This document shows positions 1 to 8,146 of a stretch of 64,000 nt of DNA, one piece after another. Every line of letters starts with the position of its first letter. Position 1 is the stretch's first letter. This DNA comes from Bacillota bacterium (GTDB taxonomy: Bacteria > Bacillota > Sulfobacillia > JAIMAT01). A program made the translations under genes and the position numbers. The stretch covers positions 62,001-126,000 of the forward strand of contig JASBVM010000009.1 of NCBI GenBank assembly GCA_029961055.1, read 5' to 3'. A model generated the notes under the pieces. The model made no database searches. It was not told where the DNA came from and saw only the letters and a program-made list of their open reading frames with translations.

Positions 1-1555
1 GCACCTCCAGCGCCTCGCGGGCCGGTCCCAGCGTGGAGCCCCAGGTGAGGAGCGTCACCTCCGCCTCTTCGGGCCCCACCCGGCGCGGCCCGCGCACGTC
101 GCCGGCCGCCAGCGCCGTCTCCAGCTTCCGCATCCGCTTCTCCATCATCCGCCTGCGGTTGTCCATCTCCTCGGTGATGTGGCCGGCCTCGTCATGCTCG
201 TCGCTGGACGCGCCGTAGACCGCCTGCGGGTCGCCGGGGATCACGCGCGGCGAGATGCCGTCGGCGGTGAAGGCGAAGCGGAGGTACCCGTCCCGCCTCC
301 CGGCCGAGCCGTCTTGCTGCCCGCCACCCGCCCCCCGCTCCCCGGGAAGCGGCTTCTCCCCGGGACGCCGCGTCTTCCCCCGGTCGATGGGCACCGCGTC
401 GCGCCGGAGCTGGCCGAACTCCAGCGTGCGCAGGCTCGAGGCCAGGAACTCGTCGCTGAGCACGATCACCGGCGCCTGGTACCTCTCGGCCAGGTTGAAG
501 GCGCGCATCGCCGTCTCGAAGGCGTCCACGTGGTCGCCGGGTGCCAGGACGAAGCGCGGGAAGTCGCCCTGGGAGGCGTGCAGGACGAAGAGCAGGTCAC
601 CCTGCTCGGTCCGGGTGGGCAGGCCGGTGGAGGGCCCACCCCGCTGGACGTCCACCACCACCACCGGCGTCTCCGTCATGCCGGCCAGACCCAGCGCCTC
701 GGTCATCAACGAGAAGCCGCCGCCGGAGGTGGAGCACATCGCCCTCGCGCCGGCGAAACCCGCGCCGATGGCCATACAGACGGCCGCCAGCTCGTCTTCG
801 GCGTGCTTGGTGACCACGCCCAGCGGCTCGGCGTGGGCCGTCATCCACTCCAGGATGGTGGTGGCCGGGGTCATGGGGTAGGCGGCGATGAAGCGGCAGC
901 CGGCCGCCACCGCCCCCAGGCTGAAGGCGTGGTTCCCGTGGAGGAGCATCCGCTCCGGCTGCCCCGGACGGCCGGGCAGGCGGTAGCGGAAGCGGGCGGC
1001 CTCGGGCGAGCCGGCCACCAGGGCGTAGGTCTCGCGGGCCACCGCCAGGTTCCCCTCCACCGCCGTCTCGCCCTTGCGTGCGAAGTTCCGCCGGATCACC
1101 TCCTCCATCTGCCCCAGCGGGAAGTGGAGGAGGCCGGCCGCCGCCGCCAGCGCCGCGGTGTTCATCATCACCTTGCTTCCGTGGCGGACGGCGATCTCGT
1201 TCATCGGCACCGGCACCGCCAGCCGGCCGCTCCGCTCGACGGCGGTGCGGTCGAGGCGGAAGGAGCTGTCGTAGATGACGGCGGCATCCGGCGCCAGCTT
1301 CTCCAGGTGGAGCTCCACCGACTCGGCGGTCAGGGCGAGGAGCAGCGCCGGCGGCTCCGCGTGCGAGGCGACGGGCCGTGTCGCCGCCCGGATCTGGTAG
1401 AAGTTGTGGCCCCCGCGGATGCGCGAGCGGTAGTCGGCGATGCAGAAGATGTGGTAGCCCGCCCGGGCCAGCGCGCTGGAGAAGCCGGCGCCGCTGGACT
1501 CGACGCCCTGGCCGGCGTCGCCGCCGATCACCAGGCTGACGTCCTGGTCGCGCAC
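1..1555 (-). CDS. korA: 2-oxoacid:ferredoxin oxidoreductase, alpha subunit (3' end beyond window)
   Basis: About 518 codons are visible and the C-terminus runs off the left edge. The N-terminal ~180 residues resemble the gamma-type domain of these enzymes (VIGGDAGQG near the start, then SRIRGGHNFYQIR), followed by the pyrimidine-binding alpha domain. The last visible residues EVTLLTWGSTLGPAREAL match the alpha-subunit C-terminal region. The family decarboxylates a 2-oxoacid (often 2-oxoglutarate) with CoA and ferredoxin using TPP bound by the beta subunit, which would be expected just off-window. The GTG at 1555 is the first conventional in-frame start. However, a strong AGGAGG at 1588-1593 sits 8 nt before an in-frame ACG (1577-1579), so the true start may lie upstream. 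The substrate cannot be told from sequence alone. Confidence 0.82.
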   Translation of the reverse strand, partial: MRDQDVSLVIGGDAGQGVESSGAGFSSALARAGYHIFCIADYRSRIRGGHNFYQIRAATRPVASHAEPPALLLALTAESVELHLEKLAPDAAVIYDSSFRLDRTAVERSGRLAVPVPMNEIAVRHGSKVMMNTAALAAAAGLLHFPLGQMEEVIRRNFARKGETAVEGNLAVARETYALVAGSPEAARFRYRLPGRPGQPERMLLHGNHAFSLGAVAAGCRFIAAYPMTPATTILEWMTAHAEPLGVVTKHAEDELAAVCMAIGAGFAGARAMCSTSGGGFSLMTEALGLAGMTETPVVVVDVQRGGPSTGLPTRTEQGDLLFVLHASQGDFPRFVLAPGDHVDAFETAMRAFNLAERYQAPVIVLSDEFLASSLRTLEFGQLRRDAVPIDRGKTRRPGEKPLPGERGAGGGQQDGSAGRRDGYLRFAFTADGISPRVIPGDPQAVYGASSDEHDEAGHITEEMDNRRRMMEKRMRKLETALAAGDVRGPRRVGPEEAEVTLLTWGSTLGPAREALEV

Positions 1556-1703
1556 GCCGTCACTCTCGGAGGCGGCCGTGGCGCATCCCTCCTTCCGACG
1601 CCCGCCGGCTGCGGAGAGGCCGCGCCAGGCCGAGCCTGGCCCGCGAGGCCGCACGGGCGGAGACCGACTTGATTCTTTCTCGCGAAGGGGGAAGCTATGC
1701 GAC

Positions 1704-1733
1704 GCGGGCGGCGACCCCGGGGTCGCCGCCCGC
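1704..1733. terminator. 30-bp perfect palindrome, terminator-like hairpin
   Basis: A perfect 15-bp inverted repeat with no spacer (GCGGGCGGCGACCCC and its complement) lies between tRNA-Arg and the korA-like gene. The folded stem would be very stable, but neither strand has a T-run after it. It would serve as the 3' boundary of the tRNA-Arg transcript, as a processing hairpin or as an inefficient terminator; the choice is inference. Confidence 0.45.
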
Positions 1734-1786
1734 TCACCGCCAGCCGTGAGAACCTGAAACCGCGCCGGGAAGAGGACCGGGAAAGG

Positions 1787-1861
1787 TGGTGCGCCTAGGA
1801 GGATTCGAACCTCCGCACCCGGCTCCGGAGGCCGGTGCTCTATCCCCTGAGCTATAGGCGC
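1787..1861 (-). tRNA. tRNA-Arg (anticodon CCG)
   Basis: The minus strand folds as a full cloverleaf: acceptor GCGCCTA/TAGGCGC, D-arm GCTCAGGGGATAGAGC, anticodon stem CCGGC/GCCGG with loop CTCCGGA (anticodon CCG, reading CGG), and T-arm with GGTTCGAATCC. CCA is encoded at 1787-1789. It has its own promoter 13 bp upstream. Confidence 0.97.
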
Positions 1862-1873
1862 GTCGACGGCTGC

Positions 1874-1903
1874 ATTATAGCGCTCCGCGCCGCCGGTTCA
1901 CAA
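1874..1903 (-). promoter_or_regulatory. sigma-A promoter of tRNA-Arg
   Basis: -35 TTGTGA at 1898-1903 and -10 TATAAT at 1874-1879, spacer 18 bp, ending 12 bp before the tRNA 5' end. The last three bases of the -35 box are the TGA stop codon of folK. Confidence 0.8.
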
Positions 1904-2437
1904 CGCGCCCGCCCACCAGCCGGGCGCTCGGAGCCGCCGCACCGCGGGCGCACCCGGCGCCGAACGGAGCAGCGAGGCCTGTTCCGCCGCCGTCCTTCCT
2001 CCTCCCAGGCGGAGGTCGGGTTCCAGCTCCGCCAGCGGTGCCAGGACGAAGGCTCGCTCCTGCATGCGCGGGTGAGGAAGCGTCAGCTCCGCCCCCGACC
2101 GTTCCACCCCGTCGAGCCAGAGCAGGTCGATGTCGATGGTCCGCGGTCCCCAGCGGAGCCCTCGCACCCGCCCCAGCCGCGCCTCCACCGCCAGCGCGCG
2201 CGCCAGGAGCTCCTCCGGCGGCAGCCCGGTCTCCACCTCGGCCACCGTGTTGAGGAACCAGGGCTGCTCCCGGAAGCCCAGCGGCTCCGTCTCCCAGAGG
2301 CCGGCGACGCGCCGCACCCGGATCCCCGCCTCCGCGCCGAGCAGCCGAAGCGCCGAGCGGAGCGCCTCCTCGCGCTCGCCCAGGTTGGAGCCGAGCCCCA
2401 GGAAGCCCCGCCGCACGGCCGCCCGCTCCCCGCTCAT
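1898..2437 (-). CDS. folK: 2-amino-4-hydroxy-6-hydroxymethyldihydropteridine diphosphokinase
   Basis: Protein of 179 residues, slightly longer than the usual ~160. It shows the HPPK signatures FLGLGSNLGEREE near the N-terminus, the WETEPLG and FLN segments, and the WGPRTIDIDLLWLDG motif carrying the metal/ATP-binding aspartates. The enzyme transfers pyrophosphate from ATP to 6-hydroxymethyl-dihydropterin, the step before dihydropteroate synthase in folate synthesis. The gene follows the folP-folB fusion by 18 nt, so three consecutive folate steps are encoded together. The start is ATG behind AGGCGGAG. The stop TGA lies inside the tRNA-Arg -35 box. Confidence 0.95.
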   Translation of the reverse strand: MSGERAAVRRGFLGLGSNLGEREEALRSALRLLGAEAGIRVRRVAGLWETEPLGFREQPWFLNTVAEVETGLPPEELLARALAVEARLGRVRGLRWGPRTIDIDLLWLDGVERSGAELTLPHPRMQERAFVLAPLAELEPDLRLGGGRTAAEQASLLRSAPGAPAVRRLRAPGWWAGAL

Positions 2438-2455
2438 CCGCTCCGCCTCCCCCGC

Positions 2456-3721
2456 CTAGGCCGGCCAGCGCCAGGTGGCCGCCACGTCCTCGAAGGGGTG
2501 GTGGAGCGGCGCCTCGGGCTTGTGGACCCGCACCTCCAGGCCGCGCACGCCCTGCCCCGCGAAGCGCGCCACCAGGGCCCGCCCGATCCGCGCCGCCAGC
2601 GACTCGATCAGGTTGACCGGCTCGCCCTCGACCACGCCGCGCACCAGGCGCGCCACCGCCCCGTAGTCCACCGAGTCGCCCAGCCGGTCGCCGGCCGGGC
2701 GCCCCGCCTCCAGTGCCAGCCGCACGTCGACGCGGAAGGGATGGAGCCCCTCGCGCTCGTAGGCCCGGGCTCCATGCCGGCCGTAGAAGAGGAGGCCGCG
2801 CAGCTCGAGCCCCGCCGCCCCGGTCTCGCCGCCCCCGCCGCCCCGGGCGGCACCGGCGCCCCTCCCCGCCGCCCGGACGGCGTCCGCCACGCGGAGCGCC
2901 CTGACCGTGGGGCCGACGTCGTGGACGCGGACCGCCGCCGCCCCCGCCCGGGCGGCCAGCACCGCCAGCGCCAGCGACCCCTCCAGCCTCGCCTCCGGCG
3001 GCTCGTGGAGGAGGCGTCCGATGGTGCCCTTGCGCGAGGCACCCACCAGGAAGGGGATCCCCGGCGGCATCACCTCCTCCAGGCGAGCCAGCAGGACCAG
3101 GTTCTCCTCGGCACCCTTCCCGAAGCCGATCCCGGGGTCGAGGAGGATCGCCCCCGGCTCGATCCCGGCCTCCAGCGCGTGCCGGAAGATCCGGTCGAGC
3201 TCGAGCCGCCAGCGAGCGACGGGCGCACCAACTTCCCCGGGGACGGGCGGCGGCGCGTCCGGCGCACGCCCGCCCCGGCCGCCGCCGTGGGCCAGGACGG
3301 CCGGTACCCCCAGCCGGGCCAGGGTGGCCGCCATGGCCGGGTCCCGCTCCAGCCCGCTGACGTCGTTGACCGCCGCCGCCCCGGCCTCCACCGCCGCCTC
3401 GGCAACCCTCGCCTTGTACGTGTCGACGGAGACGGGCACGCCCAGGCGCGCGCGGAGGACGGCGCGGAGCACGGGAAGGAGGCGGCGCAGCTCCTCCTCC
3501 TCCGGAACCGCGGCGGCGCCCGGGCGCGTCGACTCGGCGCCCAGGTCGATCAGGTCGGCCCCTTCCTCCACCATCGCCCGCGCCCGCTCCACCGCCCAGC
3601 CGGGGTCGAGTCCGCGCCCCCGGTCGGGACCGTCGGCGAAGGAGTCGGGCGTGGCGTTCAGGACGCCCATCACCAGCGTCCGCCCGCCCAGGTCCGGCAG
3701 CAGCTGCCGCCAGGTCGTCAT
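2456..3721 (-). CDS. folP: Dihydropteroate synthase - dihydroneopterin aldolase fusion
   Basis: One 421-residue reading frame carries two folate enzymes. Residues ~15-280 are dihydropteroate synthase (MGVLNATPDSFADG, LIDLGAESTRPG, DPGIGFGK, VGASRKGTIGRL, ending in RVHDV). After a Gly-rich linker, residues ~300-421 are dihydroneopterin aldolase (LRGLLFYGRHGA, catalytic-lysine segment VRVHKPEAP). It would make 6-hydroxymethyl-dihydropterin with the FolB half and join its pyrophosphate (made by FolK) to p-aminobenzoate with the FolP half. The ATG at 3721 gives a normal DHPS N-terminus; an upstream in-frame start at 3796 would add 25 low-complexity residues. FolB is more often separate or fused to FolK. 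No frameshift is seen at the junction. Confidence 0.93.
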   Translation of the reverse strand: MTTWRQLLPDLGGRTLVMGVLNATPDSFADGPDRGRGLDPGWAVERARAMVEEGADLIDLGAESTRPGAAAVPEEEELRRLLPVLRAVLRARLGVPVSVDTYKARVAEAAVEAGAAAVNDVSGLERDPAMAATLARLGVPAVLAHGGGRGGRAPDAPPPVPGEVGAPVARWRLELDRIFRHALEAGIEPGAILLDPGIGFGKGAEENLVLLARLEEVMPPGIPFLVGASRKGTIGRLLHEPPEARLEGSLALAVLAARAGAAAVRVHDVGPTVRALRVADAVRAAGRGAGAARGGGGGETGAAGLELRGLLFYGRHGARAYEREGLHPFRVDVRLALEAGRPAGDRLGDSVDYGAVARLVRGVVEGEPVNLIESLAARIGRALVARFAGQGVRGLEVRVHKPEAPLHHPFEDVAATWRWPA

Positions 3722-3878
3722 CGGCCCACCCGGCCTCCCGCTCCCGGCCCTTGCGGGTGCCGGCGCCGCTCTTCCTTCCTCACCGCTCGGCACCACCCCG
3801 TCCAGCCATTTTCGCCGAAAATGGCCCGGCGGGCATGCTCTGCCGGCAGCGGAACACCGTGCTCCCGATCCCCGCCCC

Positions 3879-4181
3879 TCACCACCCCAGCAGGCCGGCT
3901 GCCAGCAGCCATCCTCCCAGGATCAGGAAGGCCGCCCCCGCACCGATCTGCAGCAGGCGCTCCGGCACCGCCCTGCCCAGCGCGCCCCCGGCGACGGCGG
4001 CCAGCGCCGCGTCCAGCACCAGCGCCAGCGCGGCCGCCGCGAAGACGGTCCCGCGCGAGCGGCTCTGCGCCGAGAGGAGCAGCACGCTCAACTGGGTCTT
4101 GTCGCCCAGCTCGGCCAGGAAGACCGTGCCGAAGGCGGTCAGGAAGAGGCGCCAGTCGACGCCCGCCCATCCCACGCCCAT
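3879..4181 (-). CDS. Gdt1/UPF0016 family small membrane protein
   Basis: About 100 residues (113 if a TTG at 4220 is used) with three hydrophobic segments and the family motif E-x-G-D-K-T (AELGDKTQ) in the first. Gdt1/TMEM165 family members export Mn2+ or Ca2+ in bacteria and eukaryotes. Full-length proteins have two such repeats, whereas this is a single repeat and no partner repeat is adjacent, so it would need to dimerise. It lies 45 nt after ribU (7 nt with the longer start) and is probably cotranscribed with it. Ion specificity is inference from the family. Confidence 0.8.
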   Translation of the reverse strand: MGVGWAGVDWRLFLTAFGTVFLAELGDKTQLSVLLLSAQSRSRGTVFAAAALALVLDAALAAVAGGALGRAVPERLLQIGAGAAFLILGGWLLAAGLLGW

Positions 4182-4226
4182 CCCCCCGCGGGGAGGAGTA
4201 TGCGGGCGGGCGCCGGCCAAGGCCGC

Positions 4227-4853
4227 TCAGCGGGGGTGGCGCGCCTCCACCAGCTGGCCGCTCCAGAGCACCCGTCCTTCCCGGACCGGCACGCCCACCA
4301 CCGGCGCCAGCCGCGGGTAGAGCAGCAGCACGACGAGGCCGGAGATCCCCGCCTTGGCCAGGTTGAAGGGGAGGATGGCGCCCACCACCATCGGCGCCAC
4401 CGCCTCCGAGGGGAGACGGTAGAGGACCGGGAGAAACCAGGCGTAGTTGAGCAGGCTCAGGAGCCCGGCCATCAGCACCGCGCCGCCCGCCATGCCGGCG
4501 GCGGCGCCCGCGCGGCTGGGGAAGCGCCGCGCCGTCAGGCCCGTCACCGCCACCAGCGCCAGCCCGGCCAGGAGGTTGGGCAGGACGCCGAGCCAGCCGA
4601 ACTCCGACTTGCCGGACAGAAGGTAGAGCGCCGACTTGATCAGCTCCACCAGCGCCCCGCCCCAGGGACCCATGGCGAGCGCGGCGAAGATCGCCGGCAC
4701 GTCGCCCGCGTCGTACTTCAGGAAGGCCGGGAACGGCGGCAGCGGGACCTCCGCGAAGAACATGAGGACGAAGGCCATGGCGCCCAGCACCGCCAGGCGG
4801 ACCGTCTGCACCAGCGTCAGGCCGAAGGGCAGAGCACGCACCGATCTCTTCAC
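4227..4853 (-). CDS. ribU: Riboflavin ECF transporter substrate-binding (S) component
   Basis: 208 residues with about six hydrophobic helices. It contains the S-component features LKYDAGDVPAIFAALAMGP and GALVELIKSALYLLSG near the middle of the N-terminal half. RibU binds riboflavin and is powered by a shared EcfA-EcfA'-EcfT module; such a module is encoded at 12785-15274 in this window and none is adjacent. The assignment to riboflavin is supported by the FMN riboswitch directly upstream. GTG start behind GGAGGCGTCCGTT. The C-terminal ~25 residues after the last helix are extra. Confidence 0.92.
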   Translation of the reverse strand: MKRSVRALPFGLTLVQTVRLAVLGAMAFVLMFFAEVPLPPFPAFLKYDAGDVPAIFAALAMGPWGGALVELIKSALYLLSGKSEFGWLGVLPNLLAGLALVAVTGLTARRFPSRAGAAAGMAGGAVLMAGLLSLLNYAWFLPVLYRLPSEAVAPMVVGAILPFNLAKAGISGLVVLLLYPRLAPVVGVPVREGRVLWSGQLVEARHPR

Positions 4854-4893
4854 AACGGACGCCTCCAGGCCAGGCCGCCTCCCGGGCCCACTG

Positions 4894-4920
4894 AAAAAGC
4901 CCCGGGCATCGACCCGGGGC
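4894..4920 (-). terminator. Rho-independent terminator of the FMN riboswitch
   Basis: Minus strand: perfect 8-bp stem GCCCCGGG/CCCGGGGC with a 6-nt loop (4899-4920), followed at once by TTTTT (4894-4898). It lies between the FMN aptamer and ribU, the standard expression platform: FMN bound gives termination and low riboflavin uptake. Confidence 0.92.
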
Positions 4921-5009
4921 AGCTTTCATGGGACCAGCAGGCGAGAGCCCGCTCCTCTCCGCCGCCTGCGGGGGGCAGGCCTCGCGAGAGGTCGCGTGGC
5001 ATCGCGCCG

Positions 5010-5160
5010 CTCCTTCTCCCATCCGGACTGTACCGTCGGCACCGGGATCGCACCGGACTCCACCGCTTTCGCGGGTCGCGGGCTCGTCGGACCGCCGAGG
5101 CGGTCCGCATCACCGCCGGTCAGGAATTGGGGTCTCCGCCCCTCACCTTGCCCCGAAGGA
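5010..5160 (-). ncRNA. FMN riboswitch (RFN element)
   Basis: The minus strand carries the conserved RFN blocks in order: TTCGGGGCAAGGTGA, ATTCCTGACCGGCGGT, AGCCCGCGA, GGTGCGATCCCGGTGCCGAC, and AGTCCGGATGGGAGAAG at the 3' end. These form the six-helix junction that binds FMN. The terminator downstream and ribU beyond it fix its role in repressing riboflavin import. The 336-bp gap between ribU and btuD is filled by the RBS, this aptamer, the terminator and the promoter. Confidence 0.97.
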
Positions 5161-5189
5161 GACAGACCTGTTCGATTGGTGACTCGATC

Positions 5190-6112
<923 letters not shown>

Positions 6113-6122
<10 letters not shown>

Positions 6123-7219
6123 CGCGCCCGCCCCCCTTCCACGCGGAGCAGGATGAGCAGGAAGAAGGGCGCCCCCAGCAGGGCGGTCACCACGCCCACG
6201 GGCAGCTCGCCGGGAGCCATCAGCGTCCGTGCCAGCAGGTCGGCGCCCACCATCACCGCCGCACCGCCGGCCGCGGAGAGGGGGAGGAGCCAGCGGTGGC
6301 TGGCGCCGCTCAGGAGCCGGTAGAGGTGCGGCACCAGCAGGCCGACGAAGCCGATCATGCCCGAGAGGGCGACCGCCCCGGCGGTCAGGAGCGAGGTGGC
6401 CACCAGCAGCGCGAGGAGCTGGCGCGGCACGTCCACGCCCAGGTAGCCCGCCCGCTCTTCGCCCAGCAGGAGCGCGTCCAGCTCCCGGTGACGGGCGAGG
6501 AGGAGGCCCAGTCCCAGCAGGACCGGCGGCGCGGCCAGCGTCACCGAGCGCCATCCGGCGCCGGAGAAGCCGCCCAGGAGCCAGAAGGTGATGGGGCCGA
6601 GCCGGCTGGGCTGAAGCGTGGCGACCAGCGAGACGCCCGCGGAGAGGAGCGTCGAGAGCGCCACGCCGGCGAGGAGGAGCGTGGCCGGACCGGGCCGGCC
6701 GAGGAGGCGCCCCAGGAGGAGGACGGCACCCAGGGTGGCGGCGGCGCCGGCGAAGGCGGCCGCCGGCAGCGACCACCAGGCGAGGCCCCAGCCCGCCGCG
6801 GCGGGAAGCGCCGGCAGGAAGGCGATCACCAGCGTGGCGGCCAGCGCGGCGCCGCTGGAGACGCCCAGCACGTACGGGTCGGCCAGCGGGTTCCGGAAGA
6901 GCGCCTGCAGGGCGGCGCCCGCGGTGGAGAGCGCGGCCCCGGTCAGGGCGGCCAGCACCACCCGCGGAAGGCGGATCTGGAGCAGGATGACGGCCTGGGT
7001 ACCGTCCAGCCTCTGGAGAGGGAAGACGGGGACGGGCACGGCACCGGCGGCGGCGCCGGCCAGGAGCGCCAGGACGAGGAGGACCCCGGTGGCCAGCGCC
7101 AGGAGACGCCGGCGGTGACGGCGGGGATCGGGGCCCAGGTGGCCGGGCGGAGCCTCGCGGGGGTCCGCGCCCGCCGCGCCGCGGGCGGAGGGGGACCGAG
7201 CCGGGGGTGCGGCTTGCAC
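6113..7219 (-). CDS. btuC: BtuC/FecCD-type permease, probable cobalamin importer
   Basis: 368 residues with the roughly ten-helix FecCD fold. The N-terminus has a cytoplasmic ~45-residue Pro/Arg-rich leader and then helix 1 (LLALATGVLLVLALLAG). Family signatures are RLPRVVLAALTGAALSTAG, FRNPLADPYVLGVSSGAA and GMIGFVGLLVPHLYRLL (the coupling region). It forms the translocation pore with the ATPase encoded immediately downstream. GTG start. The Shine-Dalgarno GGAAGGAG sits in a small hairpin under the cobalamin riboswitch, so translation of this gene is likely repressed by adenosylcobalamin. A BtuF-like binding protein is not encoded nearby and must lie elsewhere if used. Confidence 0.9.
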
Positions 7220-7239
7220 GCAGGGATCTCCTTCCTGCG
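7219..7239 (-). promoter_or_regulatory. Hairpin sequestering the btuC ribosome binding site
   Basis: Minus strand CGCAGG (7234-7239) pairs with CCTGCG (7219-7224), placing the Shine-Dalgarno AAGGAG in the 9-nt loop and ending on the first base of the GTG start. It is a plausible translational expression platform for the cobalamin riboswitch; no terminator with a T-run is present between aptamer and gene. Confidence 0.5.
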
Positions 7240-7322
7240 AGCCCGTGCGGAGGACCCGGCTCCCGCCGGGCGGGGTGGCGGCACCGTCGCCCCCGAAGAC
7301 CGCGGGGGAACCGCGCCGATCC

Positions 7323-7545
7323 GGGCAGGTCTCCTGGCTTCCGTTCCTCGGATCCGGCGGCCTTCCCGCGGCGGCCGATGGCGGCCGGTGCGCAGTGGCG
7401 TCTTCGCCGGATCCTCCCGGTCACAGTGGCGGTTCCGCGCCGGACTCGCCCCGGGCCGCCTGCGCCGCCGGTGACGGCGATGGCGCCCTGCCGGGCTCAC
7501 CGGACTTCCCTATTCTCCCTCGGGGCTCGCCGCGAGGGCACCCGG
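7323..7545 (-). ncRNA. Cobalamin (B12) riboswitch
   Basis: The minus strand shows the diagnostic B12 box GCCAGGAGACCTGCC near the 3' end, preceded by GCCACTGTGACCGGGAGG. Further 5' are GGGAAGTCCGGTGAGCC and an initial GGGTGCCC. Together these are the conserved blocks of the adenosylcobalamin aptamer. It occupies the 355-bp gap between the Fur-family gene and btuC. Confidence 0.95.
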
Positions 7546-7574
7546 ATCTCCTCGTCCTTCGAACCGTGAAAGAG

Positions 7575-8027
7575 CTAGCGGCCGGCTTGCCGGTCCGCCC
7601 GGCAGCCCGCGCAGAGACCGTAGAACTTGAGTTCGCGGTCGACCACGAGGAAGCCGGTCCGCCGTTCGATCTCGCCCTCCAGCCGGGCGAGCAGCTCGTC
7701 GGGCTGGAGCTCCTCCACCCGGCCGCAACGGGTGCAGATCAGGTGGAGATGGCGCTCCCGCTCGCCCCGGTCCAGCTCGTAGCGCGAGCGCCCGTCGCCG
7801 AACTCCAGCTTGTCCAGGATTCCCAGATCGCTCAGCAGATCGAGCGTCCGGTAGATGGTGGCCAGGCCCACGTCGGGATGCTCCCGGCGCACCTCGGCGT
7901 AGACGTCGTCGGCGCTCAGGTGTTCGCCCGGATGGCGGAAGAAGACCTCCACCACCCGCCGCCGCTGGGGCGTCAGCTTCAACTCGTGCGCCGCCAGCGT
8001 CTGGAGAACGTCGTCGACGTCGAACAC
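7575..8027 (-). CDS. fur: Fur-family metalloregulator
   Basis: 150 residues: winged-helix DNA-binding domain to ~residue 85 (LTPQRRRVVEVF, recognition region GLATIYRTLDLLSDLG), then dimerisation domain with HLHLIC and two CxxC pairs (Cys98/101 and Cys139/142) for structural zinc. Fur-family members sense Fe, Zn, Mn or peroxide, and the sequence does not settle which. It lies upstream of the B12-importer riboswitch on the same strand. GTG start behind GAGGTG. A -10-like TAGAAT lies just upstream at 8048-8053. Confidence 0.92.
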   Translation of the reverse strand: MFDVDDVLQTLAAHELKLTPQRRRVVEVFFRHPGEHLSADDVYAEVRREHPDVGLATIYRTLDLLSDLGILDKLEFGDGRSRYELDRGERERHLHLICTRCGRVEELQPDELLARLEGEIERRTGFLVVDRELKFYGLCAGCRADRQAGR

Positions 8028-8047
8028 CCGAGGCCACCTCGGCTCCT

Positions 8048-8053
8048 ATTCTA
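8048..8053 (-). promoter_or_regulatory. Putative -10 of the Fur-family gene
   Basis: TAGAAT, 20 bp before the GTG start. No good -35 is visible at 17-18 bp. It lies in the divergent fur/accC intergenic space. Confidence 0.4.
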
Positions 8054-8062
8054 GCGCAGGGC

Positions 8063-8091
8063 TTGCGCTCCCCCCCTGCGAAGTCTACCTT
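8063..8091 (+). promoter_or_regulatory. Candidate promoter of accC
   Basis: TTGCGC at 8063-8068 and TACCTT at 8086-8091 with a 17-bp spacer, 55 bp before the accC start. Each box matches the consensus only in part, so this is a weak call. Confidence 0.3.
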
Positions 8092-8146
8092 CGTGGCGGG
8101 TTGGAGCCGCCTGGCGGCAGCCGGCCACGACGCGGGAGGAGAGCAC

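Noticed and set aside
179-1672. A 497-codon plus-strand frame opposite the korA-like gene
   Set aside because: Same artefact: the complementary strand encodes clear oxidoreductase motifs, and the plus-strand product is Gly/His/Arg-rich without homology features.
4850-5113. An 87-codon minus-strand frame upstream of ribU
   Set aside because: It coincides with the FMN aptamer, whose conserved RNA blocks explain the sequence.
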